Assembly (NCBI RefSeq): GCF_001187865.1 | Contig: NZ_LGIT01000009.1 | Span: 1,364,001 to 1,428,000, forward strand | DNA from: Klebsiella sp. RIT-PI-d | GTDB taxonomy: Bacteria; Pseudomonadota; Gammaproteobacteria; Enterobacterales; Enterobacteriaceae | Length of the DNA: 64,000 nt | Direction: 5' to 3' | Shown: positions 9,398-17,381 of the stretch, piece by piece | How the letters are laid out: every line of letters starts with the position of its first letter | How positions within the stretch are numbered: the first letter of the stretch is position 1 | Program-made: the position numbers and the translations under genes | The notes under the pieces: model-generated | What the model was told of the DNA's origin: nothing | The model's input: only the letters and a program-made list of their open reading frames with translations | Database searches by the model: none

Positions 9398-10521
9398 CGG
9401 GAGATGAACCGGTCGTTACTGTAAATTCGATACCGCCGTGAGCGCCAGTAAATGGTGCGGTTTATCAGCGCATGAAGCAAGTGCAGCGGCTGGAGACACT
9501 CCGACAGCAGCGATAACAGCGGATGAGGCGCAATTTGTCGGCACATACCCCGTTGGACGCAGCGCAGGGCAAGATGGCGAAACAGCAGAACTGTCAGCAT
9601 GATGCTCAGCGCTGTGCCCCCATCGCTGAGTGTCAACATAAGCATCCACCAGAGAAGCAGCGGATGCAGTCCCTGAAGCAGAAAAATGGCGACATTAACC
9701 GCAAATGATTTCTCATGCATGAGCAGCGTGGCGAAGAGAAACCAGCGGTGCATCTGCCGGCAATAGCGCGTAAAATCCGGTACGCTGGTTTGCACCTGCA
9801 CCACAGCCGTAGACTGAACCAGCGTAATATTGTTGCGCTTCATCAGGGTGGCCAGCGCTAAATCATCGGTCAGGTGCTGCACGATCGGTGCAAATCCACC
9901 CACCTGTGCCAGCGTGTGTTGATGCAGAATATAGCACATGCCGTTGAGGGTCAGCGGCGGCATAAACGGCAGCAGCGGCAGGTAGGTCAGCGCCGAGTTA
10001 TCGTTAACAAACTGAGCCAGCAGCCGTGACGGTATATTCTGAGCGGGTCGATAACAGGGTAAAGCGGTGACCAGGGTGTTCTCATTCAGTTCACTGAGAA
10101 GCTGACCCAGCGAGGCGGCACTCAGAGTTGCATCATCATCCAGCACGACGATACAGCGCGTTTTCACCTGCGCTCTTGCCTGCTCCAGCTTAAACAGCTT
10201 GGGGTTTTGTCCTTCAGGCGCGGCGGCGAAACCTAAAAGTTGAATATCGCACCGGGAATAGCACGCCTGTAACTGCTGTGTCACACGCCAACCTTCGTCG
10301 TCATCATCATCGATCAGCCACAGAAAATGCGCCTCGGGTAAATTTTGCAGATTTGACTGTAACACTTCTGCCAGGGCCGGATCGCCACTAAGGACCGGTT
10401 GCATCACCGTAACATCACTCATATCCATCATGTTGCTACGCGGCGGAACGGCTAAAACGCGAAGCGTAAAAAACAGCTTGAACAACAGAATAACCAGCCA
10501 TATCAGGGCTATTACTATCAT
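9394..10521 (-). CDS. Ceramide-glucosyltransferase-like family 2/21 glycosyltransferase
   Basis: A 375-residue membrane glycosyltransferase. It has an N-terminal membrane anchor (about 1-22), the GT-A catalytic domain with DDD at 128-130, NPK at 106-108 (as in the NPKxNN motif of ceramide glucosyltransferases), DD at 219-220 and the QMHRW motif at 256-260. Hydrophobic segments follow at about 272-316. The D1/D2/D3/QxxRW order is that of GT21 enzymes (ceramide glucosyltransferase, HpnI). It is expected to transfer a sugar to a lipid hydroxyl at the inner membrane. It overlaps both neighbours by 4 bases. Confidence 0.8.
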   Translation of the reverse strand: MIVIALIWLVILLFKLFFTLRVLAVPPRSNMMDMSDVTVMQPVLSGDPALAEVLQSNLQNLPEAHFLWLIDDDDDEGWRVTQQLQACYSRCDIQLLGFAAAPEGQNPKLFKLEQARAQVKTRCIVVLDDDATLSAASLGQLLSELNENTLVTALPCYRPAQNIPSRLLAQFVNDNSALTYLPLLPFMPPLTLNGMCYILHQHTLAQVGGFAPIVQHLTDDLALATLMKRNNITLVQSTAVVQVQTSVPDFTRYCRQMHRWFLFATLLMHEKSFAVNVAIFLLQGLHPLLLWWMLMLTLSDGGTALSIMLTVLLFRHLALRCVQRGMCRQIAPHPLLSLLSECLQPLHLLHALINRTIYWRSRRYRIYSNDRFISR

Positions 10522-11486
10522 ATATTCCGTGCCTTATAGTCTTGCAGAAACTGGTGGAGAGCAGGCAAAAGTGGACTTTTCGGCGGGCCGAAATCTGTCA
10601 GCATACGACTGACGTCCAGCGTCGCCGAGTAACCGAACACGCCGATGCCAAAGCGGGTAACAGGCGGCTCTCCTTTCAGAGGGAATATACGCCAGACCGC
10701 CTCCAGTACGCCTGCAATCCGCCGGGCAGAATCTACCGACATCGCGCGTCCCGGCAGCGGTAAATCAAGCTGGCGCAAGACGTCATGCAGCAGTCCCTCC
10801 ACTGGCAGAGGGTGCGCGGCAGAAATGTTGTAGCAGGGCTTTAACCGGGGCACGGTCGCCGCCTGCATCAGATATTCACACAGGCTATCCACATGAATAA
10901 TCTCTGCCTGCGATGGCGCATCACTGCGCAAGTTAACCAGCCTTTTTTGACGTGCCGCTGTCAGCAGCGGTGGAAATAAGATGTTGTCACCCGGCCCAAA
11001 CACCCCACAGGGGCGAAAAATAGTTTTCTCGCCGCAATAGTCGTTAACCTCCCGCTCTGCCAGAAACTTGCTGCGGGCATATTCGCTGGTGAAACCCGGC
11101 CCGACTGGGGTATTTTCAGCCAGTTGAAATTGATGGGCAAAGCGATAATAGACGGCGGCGGTGGAGAGAAAAATAAAGCGTGGGTGCTGACGCGTCCGGC
11201 AAAACGCGAGGGTCTGCTGCGTGCTCTGCACGTTATCGCGATAATACTCCCGATCCGTGCCCCACGGCGATGCCCTGCCCGCCGCATGGATCACCACGTC
11301 AGGCTCGATATCCAGACTCTCCAGCCGGTCCAGCGGCAGCGCCTGATAACGTACCTGTGAGGGAAAATCATTCACAGGCCGACGTCCAACGCCATACAGA
11401 GAGAGGCGCGGTTCGGCAGCAAACCGGCGCAGAAATGTGCTGCCAATAAATCCCGATGCACCGGTGAGCAGGATCTTCATCATCAC
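10518..11486 (-). CDS. NAD(P)-dependent epimerase/dehydratase (extended SDR), second copy
   Basis: A 322-residue extended short-chain dehydrogenase. The nucleotide-binding motif GASGFIG is at 9-15, the catalytic Ser/Thr region at FLSTAAVYY and the YxxxK pair at Tyr136-Lys140. HAAGRASPWG matches the 3-beta-HSD/OleD branch better than sugar epimerases, and the motif resembles CAAKSSPWG in the operon's first SDR, so the two are likely paralogues. The start may be any of three consecutive ATGs; they overlap the desaturase stop (TGATGATG). Confidence 0.8.
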   Translation of the reverse strand: MMMKILLTGASGFIGSTFLRRFAAEPRLSLYGVGRRPVNDFPSQVRYQALPLDRLESLDIEPDVVIHAAGRASPWGTDREYYRDNVQSTQQTLAFCRTRQHPRFIFLSTAAVYYRFAHQFQLAENTPVGPGFTSEYARSKFLAEREVNDYCGEKTIFRPCGVFGPGDNILFPPLLTAARQKRLVNLRSDAPSQAEIIHVDSLCEYLMQAATVPRLKPCYNISAAHPLPVEGLLHDVLRQLDLPLPGRAMSVDSARRIAGVLEAVWRIFPLKGEPPVTRFGIGVFGYSATLDVSRMLTDFGPPKSPLLPALHQFLQDYKARNI

Positions 11487-12580
11487 TTATCCGGTCGCTG
11501 GCCCATCTTGCTGAGAAAATGCTGCTGGAGTGCTAACAAATCTTTTAATGTCAGCATCCGGTATTCGATGCCCTGCTGCGCGGCAATGCGGGCAATCATA
11601 CGGCTGAGCGCCGGATAATGACGATGATTCCAGTGCGGGAACAGATGATGCGTCAGATGGAGGTTAATACCGCCCAGCCAGTAGCCCATTCCGGCAGGCG
11701 TGGGCGTCCAGTCGAAGGTAGTGGCAAACGCATGGGCTAATCTTCCCTGCGACATTTTCCCGTGTTCCGCTGGATGATGGGTATGACCCTTAGCCCAGTG
11801 CGTCCCGACGATCAGCATAACGAAAATCAGCGATGCGCCGATCTGACTCAGCGCATAGACGGCCAGAATCGTAACGATGTCAAACCGGTCCGCGAGTAGC
11901 CACAGAGGCAGTAGCAGGGTCAACGTCAGGTGGATCAGTTTGCTTGATAAAAAAAGGCTCCAGCCCATGAAACCGCCCCGGGCCAGATGCGGCGTGACTG
12001 GCGTCAGGCCGCATCTGTCAAGCCAGTCTACCACCCAGATATACCAGGGAAAGGTCAGCCCGGCGACCAGCGGCCAGTAAAAGCGCTGGGCGCGCATAAA
12101 AGGCCGCCAGCGTTGCGATGGCATCTGACGCAACAGACCATTTTCGGCCGTATCCGGATCGTAGAATTCAATATTAGTAAAGCCGTGGTGAAACATGACG
12201 TGGCGCACCCGCCAGCAATCAGCGTCCAGTCCCAGCGGCAGGGCGGCAAGAAAACTGAGTCGGGCATTGGCCCTTTTGCCGCGCAAAAATGCGTTGTGAG
12301 AGGCGTCGTGAACCACGTTTACCGCCAGCAGCATGGCAAAAAACATCATCATGCCATACGCCAGCGCATAGGCCGATAATGTCTGCTGGCAGAGCGAAAT
12401 GACGTAGCATCCACCCCACGCCACAGCCAGCATAATCGCCTTGAGGATCGTCCGTCTGTCGGCATAACGGTGATCGTCAGATTGGGTAAGGATGCTCCGC
12501 GACTGTTTCTGTAACGCCAGAACCAGAGCCGGATCGTCAGCAGGAAAGGTCAGCCGCGGTTGAGGATTAAACAGATTCAC
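11483..12580 (-). CDS. Membrane fatty acid desaturase
   Basis: A 365-residue integral membrane di-iron enzyme with the three His boxes of acyl-lipid/acyl-CoA desaturases: HDASH near residue 90, RHVMFHH near 127 and HLTHHLFPH near 320. Four or so hydrophobic segments lie between them, including two adjacent pairs. It probably introduces a double bond (or hydroxyl) into an acyl chain of the operon product. It overlaps the upstream gene by 14 bases. Confidence 0.85.
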   Translation of the reverse strand: MNLFNPQPRLTFPADDPALVLALQKQSRSILTQSDDHRYADRRTILKAIMLAVAWGGCYVISLCQQTLSAYALAYGMMMFFAMLLAVNVVHDASHNAFLRGKRANARLSFLAALPLGLDADCWRVRHVMFHHGFTNIEFYDPDTAENGLLRQMPSQRWRPFMRAQRFYWPLVAGLTFPWYIWVVDWLDRCGLTPVTPHLARGGFMGWSLFLSSKLIHLTLTLLLPLWLLADRFDIVTILAVYALSQIGASLIFVMLIVGTHWAKGHTHHPAEHGKMSQGRLAHAFATTFDWTPTPAGMGYWLGGINLHLTHHLFPHWNHRHYPALSRMIARIAAQQGIEYRMLTLKDLLALQQHFLSKMGQRPDK

Positions 12581-13691
12581 GCACCACCCCCGCCGATGGA
12601 TGGCCTACTCCACACATCAATAGAAGCGCGTGGAGCACCAGTAAGACAGGCGCAATTAGCCACAGCGGCTCCCGCCACGCCAGCAACAGCGGGTAAACCA
12701 GACATAACACGGTTACGCCGCACCAGACGATCCTCCCCCAGCGTTGTCCGTCGCTGATCCCCCCCAACGCCACCGTTCCCGTGGCCAGCAATAAAAACAG
12801 CAGTACCTGAGCAGGTGAAAGCGCATCAATATGGTAGCCATAGCGCTGGATATAGCCCAGCACCAGCATAAACAGTAGCAGTGTCCCAGTAATCAGCATC
12901 ACCGATCCGCCGCGTGATGATGGTTTACACGAAGAGGAAACCGCGCTCAAACGGGCCAGTTTCTGAAAAGGCAGATTGCTTTCACGGAATGGATTAGCCG
13001 ACAGCTGGCTGCCTTTAACGCCATATTTCACTGGCCCTGCGGGTGGCGCTTTACACAGCGTGCCAAATAGCCGGTCCCAGAAAATAAAAGTTCCGCCGTA
13101 ATTCGTGTCGGCATAACGGCGTTCATTAATATGATGTACGCGATGATGCGAAGGGGTAATAAAAATCTTCTCCAGCCAGCCCAGCCGTGGCGTCAGGGCA
13201 TTATGGTTAAAAAACTGGATACTATAGTGAATAACAGATACTGCCAGATAAATACTCAGCGGTACGCCGCACACCGCCAGTACCAGGAAAAAGGGAATTC
13301 CTGTGAGAGAGGAGTACCAGGAGTTTCTGACGCCGAGCGACAGATTGTAATGTTCGCCCTGATGATGAACGACGTGTACCGCCCACAGCCAGCGCCGTTC
13401 ATGATGCAGCCGATGCAGCCAGTAAAAACAAAAATCCCACGCCAGCAGCGTGAATAACCAAATCCAGCCAACCGCGACGCCGTCGAAAAGCGACAGGCTG
13501 GCATAATGGAGTACCAGCGCGTAGCACAACACTTCAACGCAGCGAAATAGCCATAATACGATGTGTCCGGAGTTGAGGTTGAACATAATATCGTGCCAGT
13601 CGATTTTACGTTTGTGGCTGAGGTGCAAAAAACAGGCTTCCCCCAGCACCAGCAATAACATAAAAATAATGGGATACAATAATTCACTCAT
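12567..13691 (-). CDS. Sterol desaturase/fatty acid hydroxylase family protein with extra C-terminal membrane domain
   Basis: A 374-residue membrane di-iron protein of the fatty-acid-hydroxylase superfamily. His motifs are FYWLHRLHHE, HVVHHQGEHYN and HHRVHHINERRYADTNYG. The first ~240 residues are the usual catalytic unit. About 115 further residues form several hydrophobic helices not usual in the family. The frame continues upstream into the PAP2 gene, but the ATG at 13691 (MSELLYPIIF) overlaps its stop by 8 bases (ATGAGTGA) and fits the operon pattern. It likely hydroxylates a lipid chain (inference). Confidence 0.8.
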   Translation of the reverse strand: MSELLYPIIFMLLLVLGEACFLHLSHKRKIDWHDIMFNLNSGHIVLWLFRCVEVLCYALVLHYASLSLFDGVAVGWIWLFTLLAWDFCFYWLHRLHHERRWLWAVHVVHHQGEHYNLSLGVRNSWYSSLTGIPFFLVLAVCGVPLSIYLAVSVIHYSIQFFNHNALTPRLGWLEKIFITPSHHRVHHINERRYADTNYGGTFIFWDRLFGTLCKAPPAGPVKYGVKGSQLSANPFRESNLPFQKLARLSAVSSSCKPSSRGGSVMLITGTLLLFMLVLGYIQRYGYHIDALSPAQVLLFLLLATGTVALGGISDGQRWGRIVWCGVTVLCLVYPLLLAWREPLWLIAPVLLVLHALLLMCGVGHPSAGVVRESV

Positions 13692-14298
13692 AACCGGGTT
13701 CTCTGTGGTTTTTTTTCCGCTTATTCCAGTGCATCGCGAGCCAGTCAGATCCCCATGCCAGAAAAACACCGCCAACGATATCAATAAACAAATGCCGGCG
13801 CAGCTGGAGAATAGAAACGGCAATCGCCAGCGCCCAGACAACGGCGGCCAGGGTGAGAATCGCCTGATGGCGGGCAGCGATGGCCCGCAGCGCAAGTAAT
13901 GTGAGTGCGGCATGTAATGAAGGGAAACAGTTTTGCCGCGAATCAATACTGATAAGCCAGGCCAGTACGTCAGAAGATATGCCCTGCGAGGTTAACGGCG
14001 GATACTGCATCGTGGTCGGCCACAGAAGATATATTGCTCCAGCGCCGAGAGCGGCGAACTGCATACTGCGGGTCAGCCTGGACAAAGCCGACAGCGGCAC
14101 CAGAAAATACCCGGCCGGGATGATAAGAAAAAAGGACAAGTAGAGCCAGACAGCCGACGGTAAGAAGTGCGTCAGGCGATCGATGGCCCACGGATCCAGC
14201 CGGTATCCCTCTCCCTGCAAACGATCGCAAAACGAATAAATAACCCCTACCGTTCCCCAGCCCAGTAGCATCTGTTTCAGACGTTGAACCCCAACCAT
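13684..14298 (-). CDS. PAP2-family membrane protein resembling inositol-phosphoceramide synthase
   Basis: A 204-residue protein with about six hydrophobic segments. The PSLH motif (CFPSLHAALTLL) and the RRHxxxDIVGG motif give the catalytic His/His/Asp. The classic first PAP2 motif KxxxxxxRP is not seen. That pattern is closer to the AUR1/IPC-synthase-like branch than to soluble acid phosphatases. It may remove or exchange a phosphate head group on the operon's lipid. The start at 14298 shares one base with the preceding stop (TGATG). Confidence 0.75.
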   Translation of the reverse strand: MVGVQRLKQMLLGWGTVGVIYSFCDRLQGEGYRLDPWAIDRLTHFLPSAVWLYLSFFLIIPAGYFLVPLSALSRLTRSMQFAALGAGAIYLLWPTTMQYPPLTSQGISSDVLAWLISIDSRQNCFPSLHAALTLLALRAIAARHQAILTLAAVVWALAIAVSILQLRRHLFIDIVGGVFLAWGSDWLAMHWNKRKKNHREPGYE

Positions 14299-15584
14299 CA
14301 GATGGCGCTCCCCTGGCGTATAATACGTCGCCGCTTGATGCCAAACTCCGGTTTCGGCACCTGCGATACCAGCGTCCATGCCAGTCGCTGGACATCAACT
14401 CCCTGACGGGCAAAGAGATCGTTTAATGCCTGCTGACAGATTTTTAGCTGCGTGGCGTCACAGTCCGCGGTGAGCGACAGCGCATCGACAGCCGTTTGTA
14501 TCAGCCGATAGTCTGCGGTAGGTGGCAAGGTCATGGCCAGTACCCGGCTACAGGCATCGGCGAAAACAATCTGCATGTGCCCCGCCGCATCTGGCAGTTG
14601 CAACCGATCGTCATGACGCCCTTCAATACGGGCGATAGCCCGGGTGGCGCTGCCGCAGGGACACGGCTTATCGCTGGCCACCAGAACATCATCCAGCCGG
14701 TAGCGCACCACCGGCTGCGTGCTGCGGGTAAAGTCGGTCACCACCGGGATAAACCGCCGCTCGTCCAGCCATTCAGGTTCAATATGAATGAACTCCTCAT
14801 TCAAATGCAGCGTGCCAAACACGCAGGTCGATGCCAGAAAGCCCTCGGTGGCCTGATAAATTTCGCCAACCGTACCGAAAGCCTGCTCAAGTAGGGCACG
14901 ATCCTGGTCCTCCAGCACCTCCGCCCCCGAAATCACTTTTTTAACATTCAGGGTGAGCTTACCCGCCAGCACCGACAGCGCCAGCGTGCGCAGTACCTGA
15001 GCCGGGGCGACAATTAAGGTCGGGGATTGTGCCTCAAGACGGGCCAGCTGCGGTTGAAACGGGGCCAGCAAATCGTAAAACGCCAGACTAAGCCAGCGAT
15101 TGTTGACGCTGCGATACAGATTGTTATCAGCGCGCAGAAATAAGGCTACACGTTCGCCAGCCAGCAGCCCGTCAGGCAGCACTTTCGCCAGAATCGCACC
15201 GGCCCACAGCGTTTGCTCCCGGGGGCTGACCACGAACAGTCCACGTCGCCCGGAGGTTCCCGACGATAAGCCGACGCTGAACTTCCCGACTTTGGGCGAG
15301 AAGTCACGGCTTTGTTCGCTGCGTAAGGCGCAGGCCATTAACGCGTCACGTTGCAACCCCGCCGTATTCATCTCATCGAAATGCGCCATCATCAGTGATT
15401 TGTCCATCGTTGGCCACTCGGCGAACGGCCGGGCTAAATAGCGCCGGAACCAGGGGCTTTTTGCCAGCACCCTGCGGCGAAACACCTGCATTTTTTTCGC
15501 CTGCCACGCGTCAAGCGCCGCCCGGTCGGTAAAATGTACTTTGCGGGTACGGAAATAGCGCCACAGCAGGCCAATCGGTATCAT
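14298..15584 (-). CDS. CapK/PaaK-related adenylate-forming enzyme (F390 synthetase-like)
   Basis: A 428-residue ANL-superfamily-type protein related to CapK, PaaK and coenzyme F390 synthetase. The ATP-binding loop is SSGTSGRRG at 107-115. Later motifs include YQATEGFLAS, the RYRLDD arginine/aspartate pair and a CPCGS segment followed by IEGRHDD, as in PaaK. It should activate a carboxylate as an acyl adenylate; in the oleABCD pathway the ligase-like OleC acts on the beta-hydroxy acid. Start chosen at 15584, where ATGA overlaps the upstream stop. Confidence 0.75.
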   Translation of the reverse strand: MIPIGLLWRYFRTRKVHFTDRAALDAWQAKKMQVFRRRVLAKSPWFRRYLARPFAEWPTMDKSLMMAHFDEMNTAGLQRDALMACALRSEQSRDFSPKVGKFSVGLSSGTSGRRGLFVVSPREQTLWAGAILAKVLPDGLLAGERVALFLRADNNLYRSVNNRWLSLAFYDLLAPFQPQLARLEAQSPTLIVAPAQVLRTLALSVLAGKLTLNVKKVISGAEVLEDQDRALLEQAFGTVGEIYQATEGFLASTCVFGTLHLNEEFIHIEPEWLDERRFIPVVTDFTRSTQPVVRYRLDDVLVASDKPCPCGSATRAIARIEGRHDDRLQLPDAAGHMQIVFADACSRVLAMTLPPTADYRLIQTAVDALSLTADCDATQLKICQQALNDLFARQGVDVQRLAWTLVSQVPKPEFGIKRRRIIRQGSAI

Positions 15585-16387
15585 AAATCCCCTTCGTGAC
15601 ACAGACGTATATCGACGACACCGTTCTGCCAGAGCTGGTTTAACCGCTCAAGCGTCTGATAGTAGGCAGTCGCGTCAGACATGACCAGATTCGCCAGCCG
15701 GGAGGGTCCGCGCAGTTCGCGGTAATTGGCCGGAGACCAGGCGGCATCTGCCGCCAGCAGCGTCCAGCCGTCGTCCGTCAGCACAAATGCGCCAACATGC
15801 CCGGCAGCATGACCGGGCAGCGGCACTAAGAGGATCTGCCCGTCGCTTCCCGGCAGCACATAACCTCGCTCAAACGGTGCCAGGCTGGCGGATAATGTCA
15901 GCGATTCAAACCCCTCAATAAACGTTAATGAGGATTCGAAATCGTCAGGGAACAGGCCGGGAACAAATGCCTGGCGCAGTGCCGCAAACCCGCGCAGCGC
16001 TCTGACCTGCGCCCAGCCTTCCCCGGAACAGATACAGGCGACATCGGCAAAATCGCGCAGCCCGGCAACGTGATCGGCGTGAAAGTGTGACAGGATCACG
16101 CCGCGAATATCACCTCCGGTTAGCCCTTTCGCCAGCAGCTGCCGGGCCAGGGACTCATCGGGATCAAAATAAACAGGGGTCAGCTGGCGATAGAGTTGAA
16201 AAACGCCGACGCGGGTATACTGCTCGAACCACGAGGCGTAACCGGTATCCCACAACCAGCGCGTATCGCCGACTTCGAGCAGATACGCTCTGGAAGGAAA
16301 TTTGCACACGCGCAGCCCGGCCCCTTTCAGCGCCATACAGCCGATGTGCGTGCAGTAACCTACTTCAAACGCGGTAATTTTTGCCAT
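15581..16387 (-). CDS. Metallo-beta-lactamase-fold hydrolase
   Basis: A 268-residue MBL-fold enzyme with the dinuclear zinc motif HFHADH at 101-106, a later His in PLPGHAAGHVG, a bridging Asp in LLAADAAW and a final His in CHEGD. The layout resembles AHL lactonases (AiiA/AttM type). The natural substrate is unknown; in this operon a lactone or thioester intermediate is plausible. A good AAGGGA ribosome-binding site precedes the ATG, which lies 23 bases inside the upstream reductase gene. Confidence 0.85.
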   Translation of the reverse strand: MAKITAFEVGYCTHIGCMALKGAGLRVCKFPSRAYLLEVGDTRWLWDTGYASWFEQYTRVGVFQLYRQLTPVYFDPDESLARQLLAKGLTGGDIRGVILSHFHADHVAGLRDFADVACICSGEGWAQVRALRGFAALRQAFVPGLFPDDFESSLTFIEGFESLTLSASLAPFERGYVLPGSDGQILLVPLPGHAAGHVGAFVLTDDGWTLLAADAAWSPANYRELRGPSRLANLVMSDATAYYQTLERLNQLWQNGVVDIRLCHEGDL

Positions 16388-17381
16388 GTTCCCTTATCCA
16401 CTCGCCGGTGAGCGCAATGCCTTCCGCCATAGAAAACGGTGGGCGATAGCCCAGTTCAGCGATCGCTTTTTGACTGCTTAGGGTCATATCAAAACAGACA
16501 GCGCCCGCGCTGTAGCGGGTGACCGGCGGCTCTTTATCGAGACAGTGCCCGATCGCTTCCATGCCTCTGGCAGCGAGTGACAGTACCGGCCATGGCACCG
16601 ACCGCAGACGATAGCGCAGCCCCAGTTGCCCGCGTAATAAGGCATCCAGCATCACATTCAGACGCTGCGGGTGATGATTAGTCACGTTATAAATGCTGCC
16701 GGACGGCAACGTTTTGGCCGTGGTTGCCAGCATCATCGCGTGCACCACATTTTGCACAAAAGTGAGATCGAGTAACGCCTCGCCGCCGCGCGGCAAGCGC
16801 AATACCCCATTGTCGCGACGCAGCTGTTGCATAATGCGCGGGACAATCACGTTGTCATACGGGCCAAACAATCCGCGCGGACGCAGCAGTGTGAATCGCG
16901 TTGCGGCAAACTGACTGGCTGCCGTGGCGATAACCTTTTCTGCTGCATATTTACTGCTGGCATAGTGGCTGCTAAACCGGCGCGCCAGATAGCGTTCTGA
17001 CAGGTCATAATGGTGGCGGAAATCAAAATAAACCGCTGGGGTAGAAATATGGACAAAGCGCGGGATTTGCGCCCGGCCTGCTGCCTGTGCCAGTTGCTGT
17101 GTCACCTGCACATTATTCTGGTAGAAATCATCGCGACTGCCCCACGGCGATGATTTCGCCGCGCAGTGCCACACTGCATCGCAGTTTTTCATTAGCGAAA
17201 AGTAATCTTCGCTACCGATCGCGGTCAGATCGCGCGGAATAAACTGCGCGCCGAGCTGCGCAAGTCGCGCGCCCTGGACAGGATCACGGCCGACCGCTAC
17301 CACATCGTGCCCACCGGCCAGCAAATAGTCGGCAGCGTTTCGTCCCAGACCACTGGTCGCGCCCGTCAACAGGATTTTCAC
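16365..17381 (-). CDS. OleD-like NAD(P)-dependent 3-beta-HSD family reductase
   Basis: A 338-residue extended SDR with GATSGLG at 7-13, Ser in HISTPAVY near 113 and the catalytic Tyr140-Lys144 pair in YASSK. WHCAAKSSPWG is the variant seen in 3-beta-HSD/NSDHL and OleD rather than in sugar epimerases. Position directly after the condensing enzyme suggests it reduces the beta-keto product (inference from the ole pathway). It overlaps the condensing-enzyme gene by 4 bases (ATGA). Confidence 0.8.
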   Translation of the reverse strand: MKILLTGATSGLGRNAADYLLAGGHDVVAVGRDPVQGARLAQLGAQFIPRDLTAIGSEDYFSLMKNCDAVWHCAAKSSPWGSRDDFYQNNVQVTQQLAQAAGRAQIPRFVHISTPAVYFDFRHHYDLSERYLARRFSSHYASSKYAAEKVIATAASQFAATRFTLLRPRGLFGPYDNVIVPRIMQQLRRDNGVLRLPRGGEALLDLTFVQNVVHAMMLATTAKTLPSGSIYNVTNHHPQRLNVMLDALLRGQLGLRYRLRSVPWPVLSLAARGMEAIGHCLDKEPPVTRYSAGAVCFDMTLSSQKAIAELGYRPPFSMAEGIALTGEWIREHGKNYRV

